From Adiantum capillus-veneris (taxonomy: Eukaryota; Streptophyta; Polypodiopsida; Polypodiales; Pteridaceae), in assembly GCA_014529385.2 (NCBI GenBank), contig CM043959.1:85665029-85729028 (forward strand): a stretch of 64,000 nucleotides of DNA. The letters are read 5' to 3'. Both the position numbers and the translations under genes were made by a program. The notes under the pieces were generated by a model. It was not told where the DNA came from and searched no databases. It saw nothing but the letters and a program-made list of their open reading frames with translations. Shown here piece by piece: positions 9,216 through 19,421 of the stretch. The first letter of the stretch is position 1, and each line of letters opens with the position of its first letter.

Positions 9216-12200
9216 TTACTCTTGGGAAACATTGTAAGCATTGACAAGGTTTAGGTTATCCTTTAATTGTATGCCTTGCATCCATCTAGCATCTTCAAAA
9301 GGATAATTCTTAAACTTAATAAGATATCGTCTGATAGTCTTACCGCCTCTTAATACCTTGTCTTCATGTCGGAGAATGGACTCGGGCTGCGGCACCTCCT
9401 CGTGGTCCTCGATCTCCGGTGGGTCTTCAATAGTTGGTTCTTGAGGTGGCTCTCCTTTGTATGGCTTTAAGAGGCTCACGTGAAAAGCATTGTGTATGAG
9501 CCAATGATTGGGCAACTTAAGTTGATAGGCCATCTCATTGATTGGCCTAAGAATCTGGAAGGGACCATAGTACCTTTTTGCTAGTTTAGCATAGTACTTT
9601 TGGTGGCCCGTAGGATTCTTGCCCGTCGTGTGCCTTAATCGAGCCTTGGGAAACTTTAACAAGACCCAATCGTTTTCTTTAAAGGCTTGCGCTCTTCTGT
9701 GCTTGTCAGCAGCAGCCTTTTGCCTTTGCTGTGAGATAGAGATAGCATCCTTAATCTTTTGGAAAGATTCTTGTAGGTCTCGGCTATACTCATCTGCAGC
9801 GAAGATCTTCCCATGTACCTTAAGTAGCAAGGGACTTTTTGATCTTCCCTCAATTACCTCGAAAGGTGCTTTTCCTGTAGAAGTATGTACAGTGTTATTG
9901 TAAGCATACTCTACTAAGGGTAAGTACTTCTCCCATTGGGATCTTTGATCTACTTCCGTTACATAGGCTTTTAGTAGATCGAGAATAGTTAGGTTAGCTA
10001 TTTCACTTTGGCCATCAGTTTGTGGATGATAAGCCGAAGAGAAGTTTAGCCTTGTTCCTAAATTCTCAAAGAGACCCTTCCAGAAATTACTGGTCATTCT
10101 AGGATCTCTATCCGACACTATGGACATTGGCAAGCCATGGTACTTGAAAATTTGTGAAATGAAGAGGGTTGCCATTTGATGGGCTTTGATAGTCTTTTTG
10201 ACAGGTATAAAATGAGCTTGTTTACTGAACCTGTCTACTATCGTCCATATTCCCGTATTCCCATGGATAGACTTAGGCAATCCAAAGATAAAATCCATGG
10301 ATATGCTCTCCCACGGTGAATTAGGGATTGGGAAGGGTTGAAGCAATCCAAGTTGCTTCCCTCTATCAAATTTTGTCTTTTGACATACCACACATTTGGA
10401 AACATACTCGTGTATGTTCACTTTCATGGTAGGCCAATAGAAATATGTTTCAATTCCCTTTAGGGTAGACTGAATCCCTCTATGCCCTGCATATGGGGGA
10501 GCATGAGATTCATACATTACTTTCTCACGTAGTGAGTTAGTAACGCATAGTCTATTGCCATAGAGAAGATAACCATCTTGTAAAGTAAATGGTTCTTCTT
10601 TCTTCCCTAATGCAAGGGCTGAAATCACATCTCTAAAATCGGGATCAATAGCATACTCATCTATCATTAAAGATAGATCATTGTGAGTTGCTATGGAAAC
10701 CGCATTCACTCTCGGTCGTCTTGAGAGTGCATCGGCTACTTGATTATGCTTGCCAGCAATGTGAGCAATATGAAAATGAAATTGCGAAAGGAAATTTGCC
10801 CACCTCATTTGTTTGTCGGAGAGCTTGGTCTGCGTCATGAAGTACTTAAGACTTTGGTGATCCGTTCGCAGAATGAAAGGAGTCCCCAATAAATAGTGCT
10901 TCCATGAGTCTAAGGCATGTAGAACTGCAAGGAGTTCTTTTTCGTATATGCCTAGAGCTTGCTCAACAGGGTCGAGCCTTCGACTCTCATAGCCTATGGC
11001 GTGCCCTTCTTGGAGCAGAACAGCCCCAAGGCAATCACCACAAGCATCACATTGGACCTCAAATGGTTTTGAGAGATCCGGTAGTGTAAGCACAGGTTGA
11101 GAGATAAGCTTTTCTTTAAGCTTTTTGAAAGCATTGTTCTCCTTAGCAGACCACGTATACCTAACATTTTTCTTTGTTAGGTCATGTAATGGTCCTGCAA
11201 TTTGTGAGAACTTTTCTATGAAGCGTCTATAGTATGCACACATACCTATAAAGCTTCTTAGTTCATGAAGATTCCTTGGTTTAGGCCATCCTTTTATTAC
11301 CTCTAACTTGGATGGATCCATTTGGCCATCTTGAGAGATAATGTGACCTAAATATTGAATCTCTTGCAAGAAAAATTTACTTTTCTTTCGATTAACATAG
11401 AGTTTATTCTCTCTTAAAACTTGAAATATTACCTGGAGGTGTTGCTTGTGTTCCTCCAATGAATTAGAGTAGATGATAATATCATCAAAGAACACTCCAG
11501 TGAAGGTTCGATGAGGCCTGAACAGCTTCTCCATCAAGCGGTTGAATGTGGCTGGTGCATTAGTCAAGCCAAAAGGCATGACAATGTATTCGTAAAGACC
11601 AAATGTAGTACGAAATGCGGTCTTTACAATGTCTTGATCAACTATCCTTATTTGATGATAGCCACTTTTTAGGTCAATCCTACTGAAGTAGGTCGATCCT
11701 TGTAGCTTATCAAATAGGTCTTCTACCCGTGGAACGGGAAACCTATTCTTGATAGTGATCCTATTTAGTGCTCTATAGTCGACACACATACGATATGTGC
11801 CGTCTTTCTTTTGCACTAATAGCACAGGTGAGCAAAATGGAGATGAGCTAGGCCTAACCATGCCCTTCTCAACTAAGTCATGCACTTGCCGCATAATCTC
11901 CTCTTGTTGAGCTTGAGAAACTCTATAAGGAGGTTTGTTAGGCGGTGAACTTCCTGGAAGAAGTTCAATTGCATGGTCGTCATTACCTCGTTTAGGAGGT
12001 AGCTCACAAGGGATGTCGTCAATAAAAACATCTTGAAACCGCTTGAGAAAATTGGATAACTCTAATTCCTTTTGGTTGCTTTTATTTTCTTTTGTTAAAG
12101 CATTAGGTTCATTTTGAAAATCTTTAACAAAAATCATGTACACGGAAATAGAGCTCTTTATTGACTTGTTGATAGCTAGTGTATGTACAATGGGGATGGT

Positions 12201-13202
12201 GTTACCCATCTCCCTAGCATCTATATACATGTCCTTTTCCCTGAACTTAAAGGAGATTCTCCTTTCAGGAAATTTAACATGGGCAGCCAGGCGGTCAAAC
12301 CATGGTGCCCCTAGGATTACATCCTCATGCTTGAGAGGAGAGATAAAGAAGTCCTCTTTGTCCACATAGCCTTGGACATGAAGCCTCAATTTCCCGATTA
12401 AGGGAGTGACTGAAGCTTCTTGCCCCTTGAAGGCACTGTCTGCGGGTAGGATATCTCCCATCTCGTAGGATTGTATGCCTAGCTTGGTGGCTAACTCCAT
12501 AGATATAAAATTGTGAGTAGAACCAGGGTCAAAGAGAATAAAAGCATCATGTTCTCTTACCTTTCCCCAAGCATGGCATAGAGGAGATCCTTTGTGGTGA
12601 GTTTGGTGAATCTCCTCCTCTTGGATTTCAACCAAAGAAGCTCTAGGAGGATCTTGGCGGTTGTTCTTTTGGGGACAAGCGCGGTACGCATGCCCTTGTT
12701 CACCGCACTTGAAACACCGGTTATCTTTACGATAACGCTCAAGCTCTTCAGGAGAGAGTTTATTCTTTCCTTTGTAAACTCCCTTCTCTTTAGCTTTGTT
12801 GGAATTGCCCTTAGGAGACTTTTGGACATTGTCCTTCCCCTTAGGCTCATTGGAGCCCTTGTTTTCCGGGGGTTTATTATTTCTTTTACCCCCCGTTTGG
12901 AAATTGATTCGCGAGGCCACCATAGTATGGTGTATTACCGCCGATATGGTACGTGGCCTTTGGGAGTTGACATACTCCGCCATTTCTTCGGTTAAGCCAG
13001 CACAAAATTGTTGCTTTTGCTCTCCAAAATCCAACTTTTTGAAGACAGTGGCTTTGAGTTGGAGGTCCCAAAACTTGTCTACATATTTGTGGATGGATTC
13101 ATTGGGAGAGAGCTTTAAGCTTCGCCATTCCGTGAGTACTTTGTCTTTGGCATCGGTGGCCAAAAACTGCTTCATAATCCTTCCATGTTCGTGGAGCTTC
13201 AC
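9216..13202 (-). CDS. pol: GY-A pol polyprotein (protease-RT-RNase H-integrase-chromodomain)
   Basis: A 1328-residue uninterrupted frame. Approximate order: tail of gag helices; zinc knuckle CFKCGEQGHAYRACP (near residue 163); retropepsin box FILFDPGSTHNFIS (near 222, with DPG as often in plant chromoviruses); RT (about 430-610) with MPFGLTNAPATF and catalytic FFDDI at 11492-11481; RNase H (FEVQCDACGDCLGAVLL, EKELLAVLHALDSW, LRTDHQSLKYF); integrase with an H-H-C-C zinc site (HRGIQSTLKG ... CVVCQKTKFD) and a D-D-E core (MDFIFGLPK, IVSDRDPRM, TDGQSEIAN); and a C-terminal chromodomain (RRYLIKFKNYPFEDARWM, about 1270-1310). Its first 30 or so residues belong to gag, because the frame starts after a 14-nt deletion near 13180. 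Codons are otherwise intact, so the enzyme set could still work in trans. It probably acts in virus-like particles, with integration directed to chromatin by the chromodomain. Confidence 0.93.
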   Translation of the reverse strand: MKLHEHGRIMKQFLATDAKDKVLTEWRSLKLSPNESIHKYVDKFWDLQLKATVFKKLDFGEQKQQFCAGLTEEMAEYVNSQRPRTISAVIHHTMVASRINFQTGGKRNNKPPENKGSNEPKGKDNVQKSPKGNSNKAKEKGVYKGKNKLSPEELERYRKDNRCFKCGEQGHAYRACPQKNNRQDPPRASLVEIQEEEIHQTHHKGSPLCHAWGKVREHDAFILFDPGSTHNFISMELATKLGIQSYEMGDILPADSAFKGQEASVTPLIGKLRLHVQGYVDKEDFFISPLKHEDVILGAPWFDRLAAHVKFPERRISFKFREKDMYIDAREMGNTIPIVHTLAINKSIKSSISVYMIFVKDFQNEPNALTKENKSNQKELELSNFLKRFQDVFIDDIPCELPPKRGNDDHAIELLPGSSPPNKPPYRVSQAQQEEIMRQVHDLVEKGMVRPSSSPFCSPVLLVQKKDGTYRMCVDYRALNRITIKNRFPVPRVEDLFDKLQGSTYFSRIDLKSGYHQIRIVDQDIVKTAFRTTFGLYEYIVMPFGLTNAPATFNRLMEKLFRPHRTFTGVFFDDIIIYSNSLEEHKQHLQVIFQVLRENKLYVNRKKSKFFLQEIQYLGHIISQDGQMDPSKLEVIKGWPKPRNLHELRSFIGMCAYYRRFIEKFSQIAGPLHDLTKKNVRYTWSAKENNAFKKLKEKLISQPVLTLPDLSKPFEVQCDACGDCLGAVLLQEGHAIGYESRRLDPVEQALGIYEKELLAVLHALDSWKHYLLGTPFILRTDHQSLKYFMTQTKLSDKQMRWANFLSQFHFHIAHIAGKHNQVADALSRRPRVNAVSIATHNDLSLMIDEYAIDPDFRDVISALALGKKEEPFTLQDGYLLYGNRLCVTNSLREKVMYESHAPPYAGHRGIQSTLKGIETYFYWPTMKVNIHEYVSKCVVCQKTKFDRGKQLGLLQPFPIPNSPWESISMDFIFGLPKSIHGNTGIWTIVDRFSKQAHFIPVKKTIKAHQMATLFISQIFKYHGLPMSIVSDRDPRMTSNFWKGLFENLGTRLNFSSAYHPQTDGQSEIANLTILDLLKAYVTEVDQRSQWEKYLPLVEYAYNNTVHTSTGKAPFEVIEGRSKSPLLLKVHGKIFAADEYSRDLQESFQKIKDAISISQQRQKAAADKHRRAQAFKENDWVLLKFPKARLRHTTGKNPTGHQKYYAKLAKRYYGPFQILRPINEMAYQLKLPNHWLIHNAFHVSLLKPYKGEPPQEPTIEDPPEIEDHEEVPQPESILRHEDKVLRGGKTIRRYLIKFKNYPFEDARWMQGIQLKDNLNLVNAYNVSQE

Positions 13203-14148
13203 CGTTGGCTCGTAGGCTAGACCACCATTGTCTGGCGGACTTTTGAAAGTGCATAGCTACATGGCGTAGCTTAGAGGACTCCGTGAAGCCCTCATCTCCA
13301 AACGCCGCATCAAATTGCTGGATAAAGGCCAAAACTTTGTCTGTAGCACCGAAGGTGCCATCATAGGTAAGGAAAGAGATGCTCTTCCCTCCCTCTTTGA
13401 ATTTCTTCAGCTTGGATGACCTCTTCCATGCGGCATAGGATTTCCTATGGCCTCTTCTTTTTGATGGTTCAAAAGTTGCACCATCACTTTCTTCAGAAGA
13501 TGAAGAATTTGAAGAAGGTGGAGAAGAGGGTGACCTCTTTCTCGCCTTTTTCTTGTCTTGATCTTTGTCGTCTTCACCATAGCTTTCATAAGAGGAAGAG
13601 GATGAAGAAGATGGAGAAGAGGGTGTCCTCTTTCTCGCCTTTTTCTTCTCTTGCTTTTTATCATCCCTCTTTGAATTATGGCGTGGAGAAGAGTGTGATG
13701 GTCTTCTCCGCTTTGGTGGTGATGGAGAGCGTTTAGCCCGCCGTCTTCGTGGAGCCATCTCCGCCGAGGTGGCGGGAGACTTGCTTCTTTCTCGTTCCTT
13801 CGGTGGAGGCTCTTGAGTTCTCCTTTGGGAAGGAGATGCATCATCCAGAAGTAAGTTCTTGAGCCCTTCATATGGATTCTCTTCTTCTTCCCGAATCGGA
13901 GAGAGACCTCTTTTGGTAGTCTCACAAGGAGGCTTCCTAGGTGTTCTCTCGTCATGGTGATGAGCTTGGAGAATCCCGTGAGCACGGAGCTGCCGTTGCA
14001 CTTCACTTTGGAGAGATGGATTGCCCATGGCTTGTTGAAGCCTAGAAACAAGATAGTTAACAAGCATTGAAGCATCATTAGTAGCTTGCTCATGAGCAAA
14101 ATCAAAGTTATCAACATTAATTTCACTCTCTTTAATATTGTCAGCCAT
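13180..14148 (-). pseudogene. gag: GY-A gag, frameshifted from pol
   Basis: Starts at ATG 14148 (MADNIKESEINVDNFDF) and runs through a very basic, Ser-rich, repetitive middle (two KKKARKR(T/S)PSSP units at about residues 165-215). It then enters the retrotransposon gag domain (FLTYDGTFGATDKVLAFIQQ; AMHFQKSARQWWSSLRANG). At about 13180 GY-B has 14 extra bases that GY-A lacks. GY-A therefore leaves the gag frame and reads into nonsense to a stop at 13099, while pol continues in another frame from 13202. The ancestral state was one continuous gag-pol frame, as GY-B shows locally. Confidence 0.85.
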
Positions 14149-14565
14149 TCTAACAACTTTTAGGTGTAAACTTTTTAGGTGTACTTTGGCACTTCAAGCC
14201 CTAGTTGCTACTCCTCTTTACCCCTTTAGAAAAAGCACTCAAGCTACTGTACCCGCGGCTCGAATACCATTAATTGCAAGGAATAGAAGAGAGGGACTTT
14301 CGACACCAAAACAGCACCGGCTCCTGTCAAGCTTCTAATAGCTCAATAGTGGTTGAGCCGTAGGCAAGCCCCGTAGGACTCCACTATTAAGACCATAGCT
14401 CTCGACGGTGATGCCCCGTTAACTGCACAAAGGCAGGCGCACTGCAAGGCTGAAAAATCCCTATTCTACTTACTCACAGGCAATTAATAATACCAACCAT
14501 TTGTAGCTAGCTTGAGGACCTCCCTTCTTGAGCAAGAAAAGAGAAACCTTGAGCTCTGATACCAA
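14149..14565 (-). other. GY-A leader with tRNA-Met primer-binding site
   Basis: The primer-binding site TGGTATCAGAGC (sense) lies at 14564-14553, one base from the 5' LTR, and is complementary to the 3' end of plant initiator tRNA-Met. The remaining leader of about 400 bp has no convincing gene. It is conserved with the GY-B leader (19005-19421), which includes a short C-rich segment near 14410. Confidence 0.85.
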
Positions 14566-16155
14566 TGTAACATTTAATGGCCTAAAATCTTATGTGTAGC
14601 GAAATTTAGCATGAACATAGTGGGCATTTCATTAGAGTTGATTCCTAATGAGAATTACAAGAGTGCTTGGGTGGAGAGAGCAACAAAAAGCATAACACCT
14701 AGTTAGATAGCATCGACAATACTTTCAAAAGAGAAAGCAATTAAGCTATTGACAACATTTGAGGACCGGATTTGCATGGAGCCGGTCCCCCCTCCAAAAG
14801 GCTTTGTATTATGGTTTCTCCCATCAAGAGAGACATTGTACAATACAATTCTTTGTGTTCCTTCAAGACTAGCTAGTGCAATGAAGATGGAAGCTTCATA
14901 CACCAAGCAAAACACTTAATCAAACACAACTTGAATTATCCCCGTTCTCAGACCCAAGACCTCACACACCTTCGAAGATGGTGAGAGCTAGCAGGGTATG
15001 AGAGTAGATTGAGAGGAAAAAGAAGTATCTTACGAGAAAGAAGTACATCTCCTCATATAATCACTCATATTAGCATAGCTTAGCTTAGTAATTAGCTTGG
15101 TAGAGAAGATGAGCATGCATTGAAGCTTGGCTCTTGGTTGGATTTGCATCCACATGCCAAGAGAGTGTTGATGTAGGCTTCTATCTCACAAGCTTGGAGT
15201 AGGTGATGAGCTCTCCATTAAAGCTTGGGAGGAGATAGAGTATTTTCCCTTCACACATGGTCAAGTGTGAGAGAGTGTGTGTCAATGCCAAGCAAAAATC
15301 AGCCCCCCCTCTCTCTTGGGCGAGCCCTAGCTGCTAAATAAGTCTGGCCTTTGCCTCATTGGACCTCCCCAGGTCAAGCCAATAGGAATTAAGCAGCATA
15401 AGTGATAGCCTTTAGACATGTGTCCCCCTTTCCCCTTTTGTGAGAGCTTTAGGTAATTAAATAATTAAACTAAACTCTCATTGGACCCCTTTGCCTCCTG
15501 GCCAATAGGAATCAGGCAAGCCATGGGGCTCCTGAATGCTCATTGGACCCCTTGGGAGACTGCCCAATAGTCTTCTAGGAGACTTAATTCTCATTGGTTT
15601 CTTTTATTAAATGTTTTTAAATTAATTAAACTAGATTTACTCTAGCTTAATTCTCATTGGTCCACTTCAAGGGTCTTCCAATAGGAATTGGGCACACCTT
15701 GTGGGCATCTGGCCTAGGGAGCTGACATGTGTCCCTCATTCCCTTTGTGTAAAGGGAGCCTGTGTGTGTGTGTGTGGCTTTCTCTCTCATCCCCTAGCTT
15801 TGGGGCTCGCCCCCTCCCATGTAGGGATGTAGAAAGACTTTTAGGGCACACACTAAGCATCCAATTTTTCCTAGGGTTGACCTTTGGACACAACCTTTGA
15901 ATTTTGGAACCTTAGCATTTTGGAAGTCTTAATGGGCTGAACCTTAGGGTCTTTTTGGCCCATTGTTTCACATGGCTCTTTTGCAAATGGCCCCCCCTTT
16001 GGATCCCTATTTTCCCTCCTTTGGATCCCTACTGTGGCCGGTCTGCTAACTTAACCAATATTCTAGCTTTTTCTCCCTTGGCACTTCCCCACATTAAATG
16101 ATCAGTTTAATATGAGAAAATCATTTAGGAGAATTAGATATTGATTATTATGACA
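14566..16155 (-). repeat. GY-A 5' LTR (right copy)
   Basis: 1590 bp, same length as the left LTR. Followed on the right by the target duplication CGTGT at 16156-16160. Confidence 0.95.
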
Positions 16156-16901
16156 CGTGTAGCTATTATTTTCAACTTGGTATCTATCAGTATCCTAGTG
16201 CTAGCTGGAGCTATCACTTTGGGAGTAATAGCTTCTAGTCTGCCATGCAATCCTGGTGGAAGCTACCAGTCTACCATGGCAATCTTGGTGTAGGCTACCA
16301 GTTTTCCATGGAAATCCTGGTGGATGATAGCTATCACTATCAACATGGTAGCTATCAATGTCAACCTGGTAGCTACCCTTAGGTAGTCTGATAACAACTA
16401 GCCTTACAGTGCTACTCATGGTAAAGGTAGCCACAAGTCTTAGAGTGCTTCCTACTATTAGACTCAGGCTCTTGTAACTTTTCTCCTTACACTCATCACA
16501 AAATATCAGTTACCATTCTGAGAGTAATAGCTTCCACTCTGCCATGCAATCCGGGTGGAAGCTACCAGTCTGCCATGGCAATCTTGGTGGAAGCTACCAA
16601 TTTGCCATGGCAATCCTGGTGGATTGGTAGCTATCTTTGTCAACCTGGTAGCTGTCACTGTCAACCTGGTAGCTACCACTGTTAACGTGGTAGCTACCCT
16701 TAGGTAGTCTGATAACAACCAGGTCTTAGAGTTCTTTCTACTATTAGACTCAGGCTCTTGTAACTTTTCTCCTTCCACTGATCACAAAAGTATTAGTTAC
16801 CATTCTTATACTAGCTCCCACCAGATTGATCTCAGTTTTGCATGTCAACAATAAGTTATGATTTTGCCAATAAGTGTACTGAATATTATTATTTAATGCA
16901 G
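16156..16901. repeat. TX intron, right part: duplicated ~299-bp unit
   Basis: Two tandem copies of a unit of about 299 bp (roughly 16201-16499 and 16500-16798). Anchor words GAGTAATAGCTTC recur at 16223 and 16522, and CTATTAGACTCAGGCTCTTG recurs near 16456 and 16741. Each unit is full of GGTAGCTACC-like words. The intron ends at TTTAATGCAG, 16901. Confidence 0.8.
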
Positions 16902-17584
16902 GTAGAATTATTTCTTGCCTTCAAACAGAGTCACCCAGAGGTACAAATTCACCAAAGGATATTTGAAAATCTGAAACCTTATTTTGTACGCAATCTTTGA
17001 GATCGCTACAGTTGCTGTTGCATCACTCATATTCAAATGTCATTCTTGAGGGATGTTGTAAACCATATAAGGCAGATTTCTTATGGTGTACATGGGAAAG
17101 AGTGTATTTGTCAATGTGATATTTGTGGTGCAGATTTGAAATGTAGTGCGCACACAAATCAGTGCCCTAGCCTTACAAAGCTTTGGGGGTCAGTTTTATG
17201 CTCGAAGGCTAGCGGGTCTAATTTTTTTGCACTGAAGTGTTTGATTGGCGAATGCTCTTCATGTGGGCCTTCAAAGAAGCTACCAATTTGTCCGATTGAA
17301 GAGTTAAGTGGTACACGCATAATAACAGTTCAGATTTTTTAAGACCTTGAAGTTGGCGAAACAAATTCAGGGAAAAAGAAGAAAAGAAAAGTTCTTTCTC
17401 ACAATGAGATGCAGTGCGGGCATCTTTTCATACTGTTCAAGGATCATCTAAGTAAGTTTATAAAGCACAATTTTGTTTACAGATGGCAGGTCAAGTCGTT
17501 TAAAGATTTTCTATGTATCTTCCCTGAAGATGTGGTAGTGTCAGTGGTGGATTTTGCTGAAAATTACACTTTCAAAGAACAGAA
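16902..17584 (+). pseudogene. TX transposase, middle exon(s)
   Basis: After the acceptor the frame reads VELFLAFKQSHPEVQIHQRI, meets one TGA near 17000, then DRYSCCCITHIQMSFLRDVV. It continues through a cysteine cluster (ECICQCDICGADLKC, then CLIGECSSCGPSKKLPICP) that looks zinc-binding. There is a TAA near 17341 and then a lysine-rich nuclear-signal-like patch (GKKKKRK). The piece ends with VVDFAENYTFKEQN, containing the first candidate catalytic aspartate. GY-B inserts within the codons after EQ, duplicating CAGAA (17580-17584). The two stops show decay. Without them the exon is one open frame of about 227 codons. Confidence 0.65.
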
Positions 17585-17779
17585 TGTCATAAAAATCAAT
17601 ATCTAATTCTCCTAAATGATTTTCTCATGTTAAAATGATCATTTAATATGGGGAAGTGCTAGGGGAGAAAAAGCTAGAATATTGGTTAAGCTAGCAGACC
17701 GGCCACAGTAGGGATCCAAAGGGGGGGCCATCTATAAATTCACATACACACACACACACACACACACAAATCCCTATAA

Positions 17780-17810
<31 letters not shown>

Positions 17811-19004
17811 AGCTCCCTTTACACAAAGGGAATGAGGGACACATGTCAGCTCCCTAGCCCAGATGCCCACAAGGTGTACCCAATTCTTATTGGATGGCCT
17901 TGGAGGTGGACCAATGAGAATTAGGCTAGAGTAAATCTAGTTTAATATAATTAAAAACACTTAATAAAAGAACCAATGAGAATTAAGTCCTCTAGAAGAC
18001 TATTGGACAGTCTCCCAAGGGGTCCAATGAGCATTCAACAGCCCAATGGCTTGCCTGATTCCTATTGGCCAGGAGGCAAAGGGGTCCAATGAGAGTTTAG
18101 CTGAATTATTAAATTACCTTAAGCTCTCACAAAATGGGAAAGGGGGACACATGTCAGAAGGCTATCACTTATGCTGCTTAATTGTCATCGGCTAGCCCTA
18201 GGGAGGTCCAATGAGATGATAACATGAGAAAATAGCAAGAGGGGTCGACCAAGGAGATAGGGGGCTGATTTTTGCAAGGCATTATCACACAGACACTCAC
18301 ACAATCTCATGTGTGATGAAAAGAAGACTCTCTCTCCTTCTCAAGCTTTAATGGAAATCTTATCACCTACTCCAAGCTTGTGAGAAGGGAGGCCTACACC
18401 AACAACTCTTGGCTTTGTGATGGAAATCCAACCAAGAGCCAAGCTTCAATGCATGCTCATCTCCTCTACCATGCTAATTACTAAGCTAAGCTATGATAAT
18501 ATGAGTGATTATGTGAGGAGATATAAATCTTTCTCGTAAGAATACTCCTTCTTCCTCTCAATCTACTCTCATACCCTGCTAGCTCTCACCATCTTTGAAG
18601 GTGTGTGAGGTCTTGGGTCTGAGACCGGAGATAACTGATGTTGTGTTTGCTAAGTGTTTTGCTTAGTGCATGAAGCTTTCGTCTTCATTGCACTAGCTAG
18701 TCTTGAAGGAACACAAAGAATTGTATTGTACAATGTCTCTCTTGATGGGAGAAAACCATAGTACAAAGCCTTTTGGAGGGGGGACCGGCTCCATGCAAAT
18801 CCGGTCCTCAACTGTTGTCAATAGCTCAATTTCTCTCTCTTTTGAAAGTATTTTTCATGCTATCTAACTAGGTGTTATGCTTTTTGTTGCTCTCTCCACC
18901 CAAGCACTCTTGTAATTCTCATTAGTAATCTATTCTAATGAAATGCCCACTATGTTCATGCTAATTTCCGCTACACACAAGTTTTTAGGACATTAAATGT
19001 TACA
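17585..19004 (+). repeat. GY-B 5' LTR
   Basis: Starts TGTCATAA and ends AATGTTACA. It is shorter than the right LTR: the part corresponding to about 30890-31080 is replaced by two CA runs (about 17742-17768 and 17782-17810) each next to an AAATCCCTATAAATTCACA word, suggesting microsatellite-mediated rearrangement. Confidence 0.9.
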
Positions 19005-19421
19005 TTGGTATCAGAGCACAAGGTTTCTGTTTTCTTGCTCAAGAAGGGAGGTCCTCAAGCTAGCTATAAATGGTTGGTATTATTAATTGCCTATGAGTAA
19101 GTAGAATAGGTATTATTCAGCCTTGCAGTGCGCCTGCCTTCGTGCAGTTAACGGGGCATCACCATCGAGAGCTATGGTGTTAATAGTGGAGTCCTACGGG
19201 GCTTGCCTACAGCTCAACCACTATTGAGCTATTAGAAGCTTGACAGGAGCCGGTGTTGTTTTGGTGTTGAACGACCCTCTCTTCTATTCCTTGCAATTAA
19301 TGGTATTCGAGTCACGGGTAAAGTAGCTTGAGTGCTTTTTCTAAAGGGATAAAGAGGAGTAGCAACTAGGGCTTGAAGTGCCAAAGTACACCTAAAAGGT
19401 TTACACCTAAAACTTGTTAGA
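19005..19421 (+). other. GY-B leader with tRNA-Met primer-binding site
   Basis: TGGTATCAGAGC at 19006-19017 follows the LTR by one base. The rest is a 5' leader matching the GY-A leader in reverse, with no coding signal before the gag ATG at 19422. Confidence 0.85.

Larger units (their letters stand above)
7268..16155 (-). mobile_element. GY-A: Ty3/gypsy chromovirus, almost intact
   Basis: A complete minus-strand LTR retrotransposon of 8888 bp. Both LTRs are 1590 bp (7268-8857 and 14566-16155), starting TGTCATAA and ending ATGTTACA in sense. They are flanked by the 5-bp duplication CGTGT. A primer-binding site matching initiator tRNA-Met lies one base inside the 5' LTR (14564-14553) and a purine tract (8870-8858 in sense) abuts the 3' LTR. 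Gag is followed by a single pol frame with protease, RT, RNase H, integrase and chromodomain. The LTRs differ at roughly 15 positions by eye, about 1%, indicating a fairly recent insertion. One 14-nt loss at the gag/pol border is the only coding lesion I see. It sits in the TX intron in antisense orientation. Confidence 0.93.

Noticed and set aside
12594-13215. Plus-strand ORFs of 97-139 codons opposite GY-A gag-pol
   Set aside because: Shadows of the minus-strand coding frame; no independent signal.
13407-14156. 249-codon minus-strand ORF overlapping GY-A gag (and the 173-codon equivalent at 19414-19935)
   Set aside because: It is the +1 frame of gag. It stays open because of the Ser/Arg/Lys-rich composition, and it reads as His-Leu-rich low-complexity sequence.
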